Origin: Ashinkailepas kermadecensis | Lineage: Eukaryota; Arthropoda; Thecostraca; Neolepadidae | DNA length: 64,000 nt | Reading direction: 5' to 3' | Assembly (NCBI GenBank): GCA_034440615.1 | Contig: JAOTOM010004960.1 | Span: forward strand, 459,501-523,500 | Shown here: in pieces, positions 1 to 12,195 of the stretch | Numbering within the stretch: position 1 is the first letter of the stretch | Layout of the letters: the number at the start of each line of letters is the position of its first letter | Program-made: the position numbers and the translations under genes | The notes under the pieces: generated by a model | Told to the model about the DNA's origin: nothing | What the model saw: the letters and a program-made list of their open reading frames with translations, nothing else | Databases searched by the model: none

Positions 1-269
1 CATTACACGTTGCACGCCTTGGTGTCATCATACTCCAGTGCTCTAAGTTCCACCTGGATTTTCCAATTCCTCGTCCTATGGGAGGATGCTTTCCCATGCC
101 AGGGCAGGGTGATCCCCGTCCGAGGAGACATGCTTTCCCGCGCCAGGTAAGTGTAGTGGCTTTCACGGGAGTGTGACTCCTCGCCTCCTCGCCTCATAAA
201 AGGGTAGTTCTTCTCCCACGGGGGGGGGGGGTAAATCGCCCGTTGACGGTCCTTGTGTAGACGTTTTAC

Positions 270-342
270 CTGCAGGTGATTCCGCCAGACATGTTGCCAG
301 TAAAAGAGCCACACTGAGACAAAGCAGCGTGCTGGTCTTCAT
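270..342 (-). CDS. Signal-peptide exon of a fourth family gene (gene Z), truncated by the window edge
   Basis: The exon begins with ATG directly after a splice acceptor (CTTCAG then ATG) and ends at a CAG|GTAAAA donor. It is 73 nt long, 24 codons plus one base, which is a phase 1 donor as in genes A, B and C. The peptide starts MKTSTLLCLSVALLL and runs to an Ala-Thr-Cys-Leu-Ala-Glu stretch, a classical secretion signal with a likely cleavage after Ala. The next exon must lie at lower coordinates: no Thr-rich strand exon is visible on the minus strand in 1-269, so the gene leaves the window. Reading through the donor gives a Pro-rich tail and a stop, which I take as intron. Membership of the A/B/C family is inferred from start architecture and phase only. 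Confidence 0.55.
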
Positions 343-1900
343 CTGAAGCATAGAGATCCGTGCATAGGTCATCTGAGTGGGGCTCGCCGCTAACACCGTG
401 CGTGTCGAACGTCACGATGTGGAATGTGTGCCAGGCCTGCTGGCGGGCGCGCCAAGGTAACACTTCCTAATGAGATTGCACATTTTGTAGATTATTTAAA
501 TGTCATTGGAGCGCTATTACGCTGCTGACGTAGGAAGAATACACGTGGGCAATGTAAATGTGTGTGATGAGTGAGAGCAAAACCTACGAGAGTGTCCGTC
601 ATTGGATATGCGAAAACAGGTTGATATGAGCGATCCAGCCCGACCGCCACGATTGTGATTTTTTTACAGCGACTCATGTTTTCATTGGGAAGTAAAGCTG
701 CTCTGTAAATTTGATTTTACCAGCTTTAACCACAATCATTCCTCAGAAATATTCGCGAGCTTGGTTACAAGAAAGCTTGTCTGGTCGCACGTGCCACCGC
801 CTACCACTTGCCATGGCGTGGTCAGAATATCAGACCAGTTAACACAGTTGATAGATATTCGTGACTGTAGTCAGGAGGCTTTGTTTCGGGAATGGCAGTC
901 GCGTTTTGCCTACGCTTTTGGTGATACAGTTTGATGAATGTTTCGCATGCGAGGCTACTTTAGTTCTTCCGAGGACTCCTGGCTATAAAGGACGACATAC
1001 GATGCTGACATGACAGAAATGCGCAGAGCCACATTCGAATACACCACGCTTTGAGCATTTGACCTCGTTCAGCCAGCCAGTCCCTAGTAGTACCTTGTAC
1101 TTGTATGGACACGGTTCCTACGATTGGGCAACGGAGATTTGCCTGCTTCACGCCGCGTTTCAATGAGAAAACTCCACATTGGAAGCTATTAAGGTATCAG
1201 AAGCATAGCGATCGCGTCTGGTAAGGCTGGGTCGTAATGCATTGGGCCAGGCCGAGTCGGTCATGGGAACGTGTTTTGCCCACTTACGGAAGCTGAATGG
1301 CTTGGCCATCGTTTGTAACAAACGGCTTACAGCATCGCAAAGCATTCCGCTAGGCTGAGCACACACCGGCTTCACGGGAATCATCTCACTGATGATGAAG
1401 CTGCCAGATGAAGAATATATTTTTGGGACAGGTTGTCTGACCGATTATGCTCGTCGAACCCACTCGGAATTTCAGGTATAGCATGCTAATGAGGACACAG
1501 GAACCATTTAGTATGTGTGCGTTTGGAATGCGATACATCGTCCGCTGTGTTTCTGAGTGCTATTAAGAATGGTTGGATTATTTTTCGTTTAATTCGGTGT
1601 TCAGGGCTATCTCAGAATGACGGATATCTTATCGAAGAATGGATGGCCAAGACGCTCTGGCGCGACATGAAATGCATGTAAGGAGGCGACACGCACACCA
1701 ACTATTCATCGCACTCTTTTCTGTAGCGAAGCGTGACGCTGAAACAAGTGAGATCGACAGGTGATACGGCATGACAGTAGTGGCCGGTGGTGCTTATCGA
1801 CAAAGGTGCAGGGGACGATCACGCCACCCCTGGCCGGCCGGTCGGCGACGGCGGCCGCGGCTGCCGAGCCGGCCTCCGGACGCTGGCCGGCACTGCTCAC
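343..1900. other. Region upstream of gene Z, no gene recognised
   Basis: Mixed-composition sequence without a convincing gene. On the minus strand 1288-1354 has an AG before it, a GTAAGT donor after it, and a readable peptide with the core MLCDAVSRLLQTMAKPFSF. Its phase 0 acceptor would fit the phase 0 donor of the exon candidate at 1901-2072, but the acceptor lacks a pyrimidine tract, so this is a weak proposal. The 5' untranslated exon and promoter of gene Z should lie here, but I cannot place them. Confidence 0.3.
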
Positions 1901-2072
1901 CTTAGCCGAGATGAGACTCAGTGTGTCTGCAGAACTGCCGCCACTCACACTGGCCACCTGGTCGCCCTGCCAGGTGAATGCTGCCGATGAGCGGACGTTA
2001 GCCGCTGGCCGGCCGCGGGGCGTCGTCAGCACGCCGCGCCAATGTAGGTCCGTTAGCTGGCGAATCTCCTGT
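1901..2072 (-). CDS. Candidate internal coding exon, gene unidentified
   Basis: A GC-rich island on the minus strand is bounded by a good acceptor (TCCTCTTGCAG) and a good donor (TAAG|GTGAGC). The 172 nt read as one base plus exactly 57 open codons (phase 2 in, phase 0 out). The peptide runs from QEIRQLTDLHWRGVL through TTPRGRPAANVRSSA to SSADTLSLISAK and has ordinary composition without low complexity. I do not recognise the family. It cannot belong to gene Z, because Z starts downstream with its own signal peptide. The opposite strand is also open here, as expected for GC-rich DNA, so the call rests on the two splice sites. Confidence 0.4.
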
Positions 2073-5000
2073 CTGCAAGAGGACCACTCGGGGCGTACTG
2101 CGCAGCAGCTCCTCCATGGTGCGTCGCTTGACATGGAAAATGCGTGTTTCGCATCAGTCCTCCATGGTGTATTGCTTGGCATGACAAATATGAATGGAAA
2201 ATGACGTCCAGCTGTGGTGGTTCTCAATCAGTATTGAAAGCAAGGATTTGTACTTGCGCAGCACGCCAAATTTAGCGTCATCGAAACAGTTTGAAGTGTT
2301 GTCATGGAGGACTTCTCTATCGCTATGTGATACACTGAACTATGGACCTAGCAGCAGACTATGTGAAGCACGTAATCTGAATACACCTGCAACTTCAGGG
2401 TTCACATTTAGCGTGCTGCCGATGTCCGGACAGAGCCCGGGTAGAGAAGGACCTCTGGTCTGGAAACATCCGACGCAGCCAGGGCAAACAATGAGCAGCC
2501 CACCCAGCGCGAGAGCCCAGATCTCGACAGGCTGCACTAGCAACCTCTTCACCACATCGTTCTTACCCGCAGTGGCCTGTAACTAATCTCAACCCTCGCA
2601 TTGCGAAAGCTTTTCGGAGACGTTACTTACGGGAATGGGAGCGAGGCGAGGAGAACGAGACAACCCTCATCCTCTTCGGCACTGAGAGTCGTAGAGAAAA
2701 AGTCGGACGGCCTCGGAACTACGCATCAATATGCAACGGAAACTCAATATATCAAACTTCCCTTCTATATCAGGCAAATCAGGCACATCCAGCTCGGTCT
2801 AATGTAAGCTTGATGCTGCTTCGGAAAAGAAATGTCGCTACTGAGATTCGAACCCATGACAGACTGGTGATGACTGACAGACCAATGGACTTTCTTCCTC
2901 CCAGGTACCGTCTGAACTTTACTAGTATCGATACTGAAAATTTCAATGCCAATCAAATTACTTAGTGCGTACAATAATGTGCGTTCTGATGGAAATGTCG
3001 ACATAGCTAGAACATGGAAATCCGGCAACTTCAACCTCCGAATTACAAAGGAAACAACACCATTATATCAGACCACGCCCAGTCCGGGCACTGCCTGGAT
3101 TGCATCGACGTTCATATGCTACATGTGTTGTGGAATATAATGACGGGTAGCACATGCATGTCGTTGCAATCTCGGCATTCTTCCGCAGACCGAAACAACA
3201 CAGCGCAGGCAAATCGACAGATAACCGAATTCTAGTCGCAACGCTATGCAAGTTATATTATATATAAGTGGGATGTACCGGTCCGTGCAATAAACAGCAT
3301 TTTTCGGCATGGTGGAGAATGGGTGGAACAAACATTTTACGGATATTGCAAGACTTATAATCTCAAAAGCTCATGAGGTTAATATGCAATCGTATGCCAT
3401 TAGCTAATTCTCTTTGCGTTATTGAACTACATAAAATGCATCAGCTACTTCATCATGGCTGGGTTGCTATGTTTGCTAGCCAACCTAGCTCAATAGTTTC
3501 ATCAAACAGGAAGGGCAGAATGCATAATGACATGATGGGCCTTTAAATAACAATCCGAAGGTGTTACATGCTTGTGCTCAAAAGGCACGACTTCAGCAAA
3601 TTTGGTGCACACAGGCATCTGATTTGGATGAATAAACACCTCTAACGTCCTCCCACCACAAATAACTGGTTGTAAGCTACTTGAACCAAAAATCGCGCAC
3701 TACAATCACCTTGTTAGTGTGAGAATGTCATTGCGATCATGGTCCATCGAAAGTTCAAGTAATCTACATAGTTACAAGGGCACATCAAAGTACACCGAAA
3801 TACTCAGGAAACACCGGAACAATTCGAGAGAAAAAAGTTTATCGCGATATTGCGAAACATGCTATGAATACACACACACGCACCACAGGGCATGTGTTGC
3901 AGGTAACCACAGACTAAATGATCGAAGTACTGAAACATACCAAACAATGTTCGATCAAATGCTTTGACCAATTGTTGCACTTGACATGTGACGCTTTCAC
4001 GGCTACGGAAGTTCAGGGAGATGGGAGCCGAAAAATCAATCCAGATCAAAAGCAACGGGCAATTGACTACAAGCGCAGAACTATGGATCGCGCCCATAAT
4101 GAAGACAGGAAGCACAAGCTAGGTGACACACGTGAAATGCATTGTTTCCATGGGGAATGAAATGCCTGTGTTTCCCACATATGAATAGGTGAGCTGGTTT
4201 AGTGTTCCGCGATTCAGGCGATTTTATCCCCCTGCACGCTTAACTCTGAAATCCAATAATCTCTCCATTCGGATCTCATCCAATAATCTCTCCATCCAGG
4301 AGGTGCTGACGTCCAATCCTGACATAGTTTGCTAGGGGGGGGTGGACGCATTTGACGCCTTCCTATCTAACTTTTAAAAACTACCGCGAGATTAAGAAAA
4401 CATAATTAGCGGCAATCGAAAGACCTGAACGAATTGAAAGCTTGCGCACCAAAAGTTGTACACCTTTCATCAGTGAGGTTGCAGGCTCCCCTAAGGGCAA
4501 GGCATCAATCCTTTTCGTCTAGCTCCAAAGTTCGGCAAAAAAAGGCGGTAAAATGGACCACATGTAGCTACAATTCTAGCTCGGGCAAGTTTTATAACTC
4601 GACCGCTAACCATCGCGCACTTTTTGAGCCAAGTGAATCTGAAGATCATGCTAAAATCACGGAAAATGTACGTCCAGGTTGCATAGTCCTCTTCTTGACG
4701 CCTGACATGTTTTGCACCACAAAATCTACCAGAAGGAAGATAAGATCGTTGCATTTTCCGGAAAAGCAAATAACGTAAGAAGCAGAAGAAAAAAAAACAG
4801 TGAAACTGTCCTTGTATTTTACACCGGTAAAATTGTACGTGGTTCAGAATTAATCAACCTCATTGGTGCAAAGCACCATTTGATATCCACATGGCCACAT
4901 GCAAATGGCGTAGTATGCAACAGCACATGCAATGGCCAATGGCGTAGCCAGGAACCATGAGCGGGATGGGTATGATTTGTTCTTTGCAGCTTGTCCTCTT

Positions 5001-5288
5001 CGCACCCAATTCCAGAATTATTTGATCATTTGTACATTACATCAATGCTTACTGTATGGGTTTTGTTCAGAGGGGTCGCCAGGGAATTATTCTGGGGCAT
5101 GTGTGGGGAATTATTCGTGAACGGTATTTGTGGGAATGCTACTACAGTTACTAACCATGGGGAAAATCAGCTGGCCCCGCTACTGTGTGCGATACGTTAT
5201 AATCGTTTGTCCTGAATTCACTCACCTCTTTGCTTGATCCACCCTTGGCAAAGTGTCACCCTCGTCGGGCCGTCGCTTGTAGTGGTTT
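2073..5288. other. AT-rich intergenic sequence, no gene recognised
   Basis: No exon with convincing splice sites was found. Around 2838-2862 the minus strand carries a GGGTTCGAATCTC word like a tRNA B box, without a recognisable A box or cloverleaf, so probably an old SINE fragment. A 23-bp direct repeat (CCAATAATCTCTCC) sits near 4253-4300. The rest is unassigned. Confidence 0.4.
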
Positions 5289-5447
5289 GAATATGTCCTG
5301 AATATGTCCTGAATATGTCACGAATATGTCCTGAATATGTCCTGAATATGTCATGAATATGTCCTGAATATGTCCTGAATATGTCACGAATATGTCCTGA
5401 ATATGTCCTGAATATGTCATGAATATGTCCTGAATATGTCCTGAATA
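5289..5447. repeat. 12-bp tandem array with higher-order structure
   Basis: About thirteen copies of GAATATGTCCTG. Every third copy ends ACG or ATG instead of CTG, and these two alternate, giving nested 12, 36 and 72-bp periods. Because the unit is a multiple of three it stays open on the minus strand as a SGHIQDIF-type repeat, which I consider non-coding. Confidence 0.9.
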
Positions 5448-6654
5448 CCTCTCGTCACCTCCTGGACCCGTCATTGGGAAAGTCTTCTGCCTCCGCCACT
5501 GCTTGTGCGGCATTAGTCCCGTTTGGCTTGAATTCACCCCTTTCTCCGAACTTCCCGATGTCAAGGAAAATGGTACCGCTTTGGAAAAGCCGGTCAATTG
5601 TTGCCATTTGTTCCTCCTCTGGATATGCCCCTCACAACATGGCTGAAAATGAGCATTTCCGTAGGTAAGCAAGGTAATACGAGCAGTTGAATTTCAAATT
5701 ATAATTACCTGAAGAGTACATCAGCGAAACATTCAGATGCATGTGCTGTTCTCGAGTTTTCACAAAAATATATCGGAGTGTCCTCCCATTATTCGCTACT
5801 GGAGCAGCCTGTGATATTGCTACATTGCTGAATGTTGGTACGAATTTGAAAGAAGAAAATAGGAAATAATAAAATTAACTCTCCTAACGCAACGTTTTAA
5901 GGACCGGCAGGCGAGAACCACCGGGGGATGGGGACATTCGCCCCTCCCTTGCCGGAATAGGGTTAGATCATCTTCTGCCTGTTATCTTCGGCTGATCGAC
6001 TTTTTTGCTATCTCATGCTCACCATACTGTCAAGGTAAATATTCCAACTCCGTAAGGTATTCTCTGTGCCTCAGGAGCTCTTCTGTGGGTATGAAAACAT
6101 ATAGTAGTAGCTGATAGAGACGGTCACAAAAATATGTTCCAGTATACCTATACTTTAGCTAGGAACATAAGCTGCGCCGCTTCACAGTTAGGCGCTACGT
6201 GACAGTCTACCATGTTGACCACGGTCTAGTGCCCCAACCATAGGAATTCGCTTGTACGGTCGTCACCGGTGGCCATTTGCCCTGCAGCCATGAAGTGAGG
6301 GAGAGGGGTCTACGCTGTCCGAGGCCTTGAATTCCTCAGTCTGCCAAACAACATCGGCAGTTCAGTGAGAGCAGGCTACCACTGGACTCCTGTCGATAAG
6401 CAACAATTGATCGCTATGAATTTCCGACTTCGGCAACACAGAATAAGGTAGAAAGGCTGGAAGTAGCGCAGATGCAAAGGAAATAGCGGAAGAAGAGGGG
6501 AGCGCAATATAGTCAAAGCAGCTGACGTGCCCAAAATCCAAAATGCACAGAGGAATGCAGAGGGCAGGTTTATGATGTCAATGAAGCAAATACCTTGTTT
6601 CTGAGTTCTATACGGATAAAATGTTTCTCAAAGCGGTTTATGATGTACAATGAA
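5448..6654. other. Intergenic, no gene recognised
   Basis: Unique-looking sequence with no open frame or splice-bounded exon I can support. Around 6290 a short ATG AAG TGA after a CTGCAG looks superficially like a family start exon but closes at once. Confidence 0.4.
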
Positions 6655-7010
6655 GCAATGTACCTAAGAAATGTACGCAAATGTACGTATGGGATAGATG
6701 TACGTAAGCAAAGATGTAATAAAAAAAACAAATATACGTATGGTAGATGTACGTAAGAACAAATGTACGCAGGACAAAGGTACGCAAGCAAATTAACGTA
6801 TTTAAAAAAATAAATAAAAAAAAAAAAAAACCAAAAAAAAATAAAAAAAAAAAAAAAATAAAGAAAAAAAAAATGTACGTATTGCCAAATGTACGTAATT
6901 GCAAATGTACGAAACGTTGTTAGCGCTGTACGTAAGCACACAAGAACATAAAAAAAAAAAAATAAAAAAAAAATAAAAAAAAACAAAAAAGAAAAAAAAA
7001 AAAAAAAATG

Positions 7011-7051
<41 letters not shown>

Positions 7052-7450
7052 AATAAGTACAAATGTATCTATGCGTTTACAAGACGTAGCGCAAATGTTA
7101 CGTTTACGTATATTTGCATACTTAAACGCAAAGTTTAGCGAAAAGTACGCAAGAAGAAATGTTTGCACAAATGCATGTTTGCGCAAATGTACGTAAACGG
7201 CAATACATTCTTATAGCAAATGTACATACGTGTAAAGAAATATAAAAAAATAAAAAATGGTACATAAACGCAAATGTACGTGGAGCAAATGATGTAAATG
7301 CAAATTTACGTAACCGAAATGAAAAAAAAACAAATGTTGTTTCAAATGTACGGATTTCAAAAGTACTTGTTTAAAATGTACGTGTTTCTAATGTACGTGT
7401 TTCCAATGTACGTGTTTCGAATGTACGTGTCTCAAGTACACGTAAAAAAA
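6655..7450 (+). repeat. Left arm of a GCAAATGTACGTA satellite
   Basis: Degenerate copies of GCAAATGTACGTAA are strewn through A-rich DNA, all in this orientation. Long poly(A) runs interrupt it at 6810-6870 and 6949-7051. The opposite orientation begins only after the large poly(A) at 7463-7700. Confidence 0.8.
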
Positions 7451-7462
7451 TATACATATACA

Positions 7463-7710
<248 letters not shown>

Positions 7711-8035
7711 AGTACATCTGCGCATACGTATACTTGCGCTTACGTACATTCGCGTTCACGTACATTTGTGCATGCTCACTATTGTACATACGTACATTTT
7801 TTGCCCTTACGTACCTTTGCGCATACGTATATTTTCGCACACGTACTTTTGCGCTTATGCACATTTGAGCGTACGCAAATTTACCATATGTACATTTGCG
7901 CTTACGTACATTTGTCACACATACACCTGCGCTTACATTCAGTTTGCCATACGTACATCTGCGCCTACGTACATTTGCGTACGTACATTTGCGTTCGTAC
8001 ATCTGCCGTACGTACATTTGCTTTACGTGCATTGG
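7711..8035 (-). repeat. Right arm of the GTACGTA satellite, inverted relative to the left arm
   Basis: About twenty copies of the reverse-complement word (CTTACGTACATTTGCG) packed at 14-18 bp spacing. With the left arm this makes an imperfect inverted arrangement about 1.4 kb long around poly(A). A short block in this same orientation recurs at 59517-59632. Confidence 0.8.
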
Positions 8036-8067
8036 TCCGGTTATCGGGTTGAGAGCAAGAGGGTCAG

Positions 8068-8173
8068 GTGCTCAAATTAGCAATCAACTCTTTGAAAAGA
8101 AGTTGAAGCAGTCTCTGTGTGTGGGCAGCCCTACTCCTGGTGCCACGCCTGCGAAGCCAGAGGCAGCGGAAAG
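8068..8173 (+). CDS. Candidate coding exon joined in phase to 8834-8933
   Basis: Bounded by GGGTCAG and an AAAG|GTGAGG donor. The frame (phase 1 in, phase 2 out) encodes a Lys-rich segment followed by GSPTPGATPAKPEAAE. The phase 2 donor matches the phase 2 acceptor of the next candidate exon, and the joined codon is Arg. The upstream part of the gene would have to lie inside or before the satellite, which I could not trace. Family unknown. Confidence 0.3.
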
Positions 8174-8833
8174 GTGAGGTGAATCTGGCAAGATTCGTCG
8201 TACTTGTGTTACGGAAGTGAATGCTAGGCTACCTGCATGTTGTTTATGACTGGGAATTTCACTTCGATTCATGCCACCGGTGTACAGTGGGATAACGCAA
8301 GGGAAAAACTGGCCAGAAATGTATTCACCGATTATTTTTTGACGCGATATTTGTGGCACCATTGCATCAGCAGATGCTTGAAGCACACTAAATCACAGTC
8401 TCTATGAAAATTCGCACAATATTTGACATGGTAGCAAGTCCACGAACATGGAAAACATTTCGTTTGGGAACTAACGATGCAAATGTGCAAAAATGTTGTC
8501 GGTGTTCAACGACTGATAAAGGTAAGACGCATTCTAAAAATATTTGCGAGTGAGATATGAAGCGGTGCCTGAGGATATTCTCACTGCGATAAGCAATTAA
8601 AAATGGCATAGAACTGTACAAAATATGCTATCTTTGATCAAACAATAAGTCATCACAATAATCGTTGAAGTTTTTAGTACGTCTAAATTCCAAGAAGGTA
8701 TTAAAAAACGCACCACAGCGCACAACCAAATACAAATACCAATAAAATCAGCGATCCTTTCACTATTTGTACCGTAAGTTTCAGCTGCATCTAACTGCCC
8801 CAACACCGATAGTGATCAATTGTATCTCGGCAG

Positions 8834-8933
8834 GTCGCGGCGCAGTGCGGTGGCTGGCACGGGCGGCACGAGGAAGCCCGAGCCGGACGCCGCAAAGCGC
8901 CGGCTGAGAGGGTGCTTTGACCGGGTAACCTGA
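8834..8933 (+). CDS. Candidate terminal coding exon, GC-rich
   Basis: Follows an acceptor ending CTCGGCAG and has a phase 2 start. It encodes 32 residues, SRRSAVAGTGGTRKPEPDAA then KRRLRGCFDRVT, and stops at TGA. Its GC content is far above the flanks, which supports coding. A CCGG|GTAACC donor at 8924-8925 could make it internal instead. I do not recognise the protein. Confidence 0.35.
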
Positions 8934-9689
8934 TCCAAAGTTCGCTACGCAAAAAAAAAAAATATTTCCGGCAAAGTGACTGAGTAGAGATAGGTCACGT
9001 ACTGAACGTTTCTTATGGCAAGGGAGCTGTTCTTGTCTGAAAAGGTCGGGTCAGTGTGGTTGTATTTGGGGTACAGTGAACATGGAGGTGCGTGTCAGCA
9101 GAGGAATTAGCGGGCTTGTTAACCAGTGTAAAAGCGTTTCGGCGCGGCAACTATTATGATCATGTGTTTACAGTTTGCAGTTGGTTCAGGAGAAAATCCC
9201 TCATGGCTATCTCCAGAGTGAGTCAGTCGTCGATTGTGGACATGAAAAAGGCGACCGACTTGATGGCCAAGAACTTAAAAGGAAAGTGGGCTCAGTGTAA
9301 GTGAATCCAGGACAAATTCAGAAGTCAGTGTGCGACTTATCTTTCGGGAGACGAGATATTATCCGTGTCCCTGAAGCGTGGTGTCCACGTCGTGAGTGAT
9401 GATGAAGCCGAGACCGGCTGTGATGACGAAGCCGTGGAGGGAACGCGAGAACGACCGGCCAGAGTTTACGAGCAGCTCAGCGCCCGTTCTCGGCGTCTGG
9501 AAACCTCAAGAGTTGTCCAACAGCACAGTTCTCTGCAGCTCGTGGAGGCTGCCAGGCAAAGTGCTAGTGCTGTGGGCATGAAGGACGCGGCTTTCGTGCT
9601 GCGACAGGATCGTGCTTTCATGCTGCGACATCACCGAATCGGCCCAACAAGATTCGCTGGGCTGTAAATGTTGAAGGCTCTCATTAAGA
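8934..9689 (+). other. Two unrecognised open frames
   Basis: Open frames at 9092-9304 (about 70 codons, ending with GKWAQCK) and 9365-9667 (100 codons, acidic then Arg-rich) have protein-like composition. No clear splice sites, start context or known motif was found. The region abuts the large repeat that starts near 9690, so they may be mobile-element remnants. Confidence 0.25.
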
Positions 9690-10564
9690 CCCGTACACCA
9701 CAGTGCGAACGCGAATTATCCCCCGATAGATGCTAAAATGGAGCAAAGAAGAGTGTTTTAGTCTATAAATGAACTTCAGCTTGACATACAGTCACTTATA
9801 TCTCACCATTAAGCAGATGTGTAACTGCAGGCGGAAGTGACGCACTCACTGCTCACTACATTGATACAGGCCGAACATGACGCTGATTTTGGGATCAACA
9901 GTGACCTGACCGGTGGCGAAATATAAAAGTGGTAAAGTGCACATGATATCTACGCTATTTATGCTATACGCTCATGGCATGCACATTTCCGAAGAATAAG
10001 ATGAATCACATACGGATCACAGATGTGTAGCTTTGTATGTTTTTGGAGGACACTTCCACCCCCCCCCGTCAAATGGTGGCTCCTCACCCCTCCCCCAACA
10101 ATTCAACTTTTAACATAGGACGCTACGTAGTTCCCCACGCGCCCAATTCATTTGGGCCTGCCCATGCCTTCATGCATTGTACCCTCCCAATAATTTTCAG
10201 AAACCTACACTTATGACAGGTCAACATAGAAAACCCATGTGAAATATTAACATTGGCAATGTACTCATGAATTACTCAACATGTTTGTGATCGAGCAAGA
10301 AGAAAATTTGGCTAAAATTCAGGAACAAAAGATGTCAATAAATTATCATATCATATCTGTCATCAGCATACGGAACTACAGCCGCTGACACCGGCCACAT
10401 GTCGTATGAACATTCTCCTGTCTATTCCATCCTACCACAGCCAGTTACGGCGTATGCACATTAATTTACACGTGGGTCAGTCTGACGAGGCGCGGCGCCC
10501 GACTGGCGGCGGCAACCTCTGCGCAGCCAATTCACCTCGGTGGGGCGACAGATACAGTACACAG

Positions 10565-10578
10565 CTGCCATCTCGCGG
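10565..10578 (-). promoter_or_regulatory. Possible CTCF-type site
   Basis: The minus strand reads CCGCGAGATGGCAG, one mismatch from the vertebrate CTCF core CCGCGNGGNGGCAG and containing the AGATGGC word typical of arthropod CTCF sites. It lies in a short GC-rich island (10480-10620). Single-site matches occur by chance, so this is tentative. Confidence 0.25.
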
Positions 10579-12170
10579 CTCATACACAGCTGCGCCAATA
10601 GCCAGCGTACGCATAGGGGAAAGCTGAAGTGGTCGTTATTGTCCCAGCGTGATCTAAGGTCAGGTCACGAGGTCAAAATCTAGGCTGCTTAGAAAGAGCA
10701 TATATTAGCTTGTTTTTGGAACAGCATGGCTTTACTTTATAATCGATGTTCAAAAGTGTCTGGGATGTTTCCTTAGTTTTATTTTTTTCAAAGATGTTAG
10801 GTTAGGTCAGGCTTTTCTTTTAAGTTAAAAAAAATGAAATATATAACATGTTTTATCTTTCCTTTGAACATTATTTTTATGCTATGTTACCCCACCCCAA
10901 GCCCTTTTTTGGTGATATTTTGCCTGCCACCTGAGAAGTATGCAGTCGCGGAAGAAATGAGTCGTCCCATAATCTTAACCACATTCATGAACACACAATG
11001 GAACTAGAAACTCCAGCAATAAAAAAATTACCTTAATGTGCAAATTTAGCCCCAAAAATAAAGTCTCACCTTATTTTCATTATATATTACCTCATTCAAG
11101 GCCATCTTCTTTGCATTATTTTGCTTTCGAACTAAAAAGTAAGCATTTATGATGGAAATCAGGGTATTATTGTGCTTTAGGTGTTCGTGATATGACATGA
11201 CAGGATTTACACATGTTTTCTTCCATAAAGAAAATAAATGGGTTAGGTTGGGTTAGGTTATGTTAGATTGGTTTTGAACTTTGAAAAATTTGAGAAATAT
11301 GGTATTTGTTTTTCCTCACAAGCAGGTTATGTTAGGCTAGGTTATGTTAGGTTAGGTTTTTATATTTTGAAATTTTAGGATTAAAAACAAATTTCACATT
11401 GTATTCTTCGATTGTTTCCCTCGAAAGGAATGCTAAGCTAGGTTAGCTTATGTTAGGTTACATTTCTATTTGATTTTTTGTAACCTAACTTTTTATGCTG
11501 TTACCTAGCTTCTTTTAAGTGATTTTGCCCATGAACTGAAAAGTATGCACATTGGAAGAACCAAACCATTTTCCACGATAAGGATTCCTGGCAAAATGGC
11601 TGACCTGATATGCTAGACTGAGAAATACTATGGATAAAAATACTGCACCAAACAGGTTTACACACCTGGGTAATTGAACCCCTACCCCACTCCAAATAGA
11701 ACAACAAGCACCAAAAATTGCACAAGATGTCATAGTATTTTTGCTTGCACATGAACAAAACACCCACAAGATTGTCATATCTTGCAGACATGATGTTGGT
11801 TAGTAGAAATACATTCAGTCCTACCTGCACCTCCTGGAGCAATGCACAATGACTGCTACCAGTATTCTTCTCAAAAGGCAGTGTTTTGCAGTCGGATAGG
11901 TAGGCCGGTATGCTTTGCCTTCATATGTCTTTTCAACAATCTTGGCTCACCATTTAATTTGCAGCCAGGATATCTACAAAGCACCTCTTCTTGTTATTAT
12001 TGCAGTTTATGGTAACCATGAGAGTAGTTTTATTCACATTTTAACTCCATGAGGCGTACAAAGAGGTTATGTTTGGATAAGTTAGGTTATGCTACTGGTT
12101 TGCTGCAAGCTAGAAAAATGTTTTTGTTTTAATTGGACAAATTATTTGAGTATTTCCTCAAAAACAGTTC

Positions 12171-12195
12171 AGGTTAGGTTAGGTTAGGTTAGGTT
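12171..12195 (+). repeat. Interstitial TTAGG telomere-like run
   Basis: Five consecutive AGGTT units, equal to (TTAGG)n, the ancestral arthropod telomere repeat. Similar shorter runs are at 10797-10805, 11239-11262, 11336-11360 and 12277-12300, so these are internal relics and not a chromosome end. Confidence 0.85.

Noticed and set aside
5289..5447. CRISPR-like array
   Set aside because: Units are contiguous with no spacers and the genome is eukaryotic.
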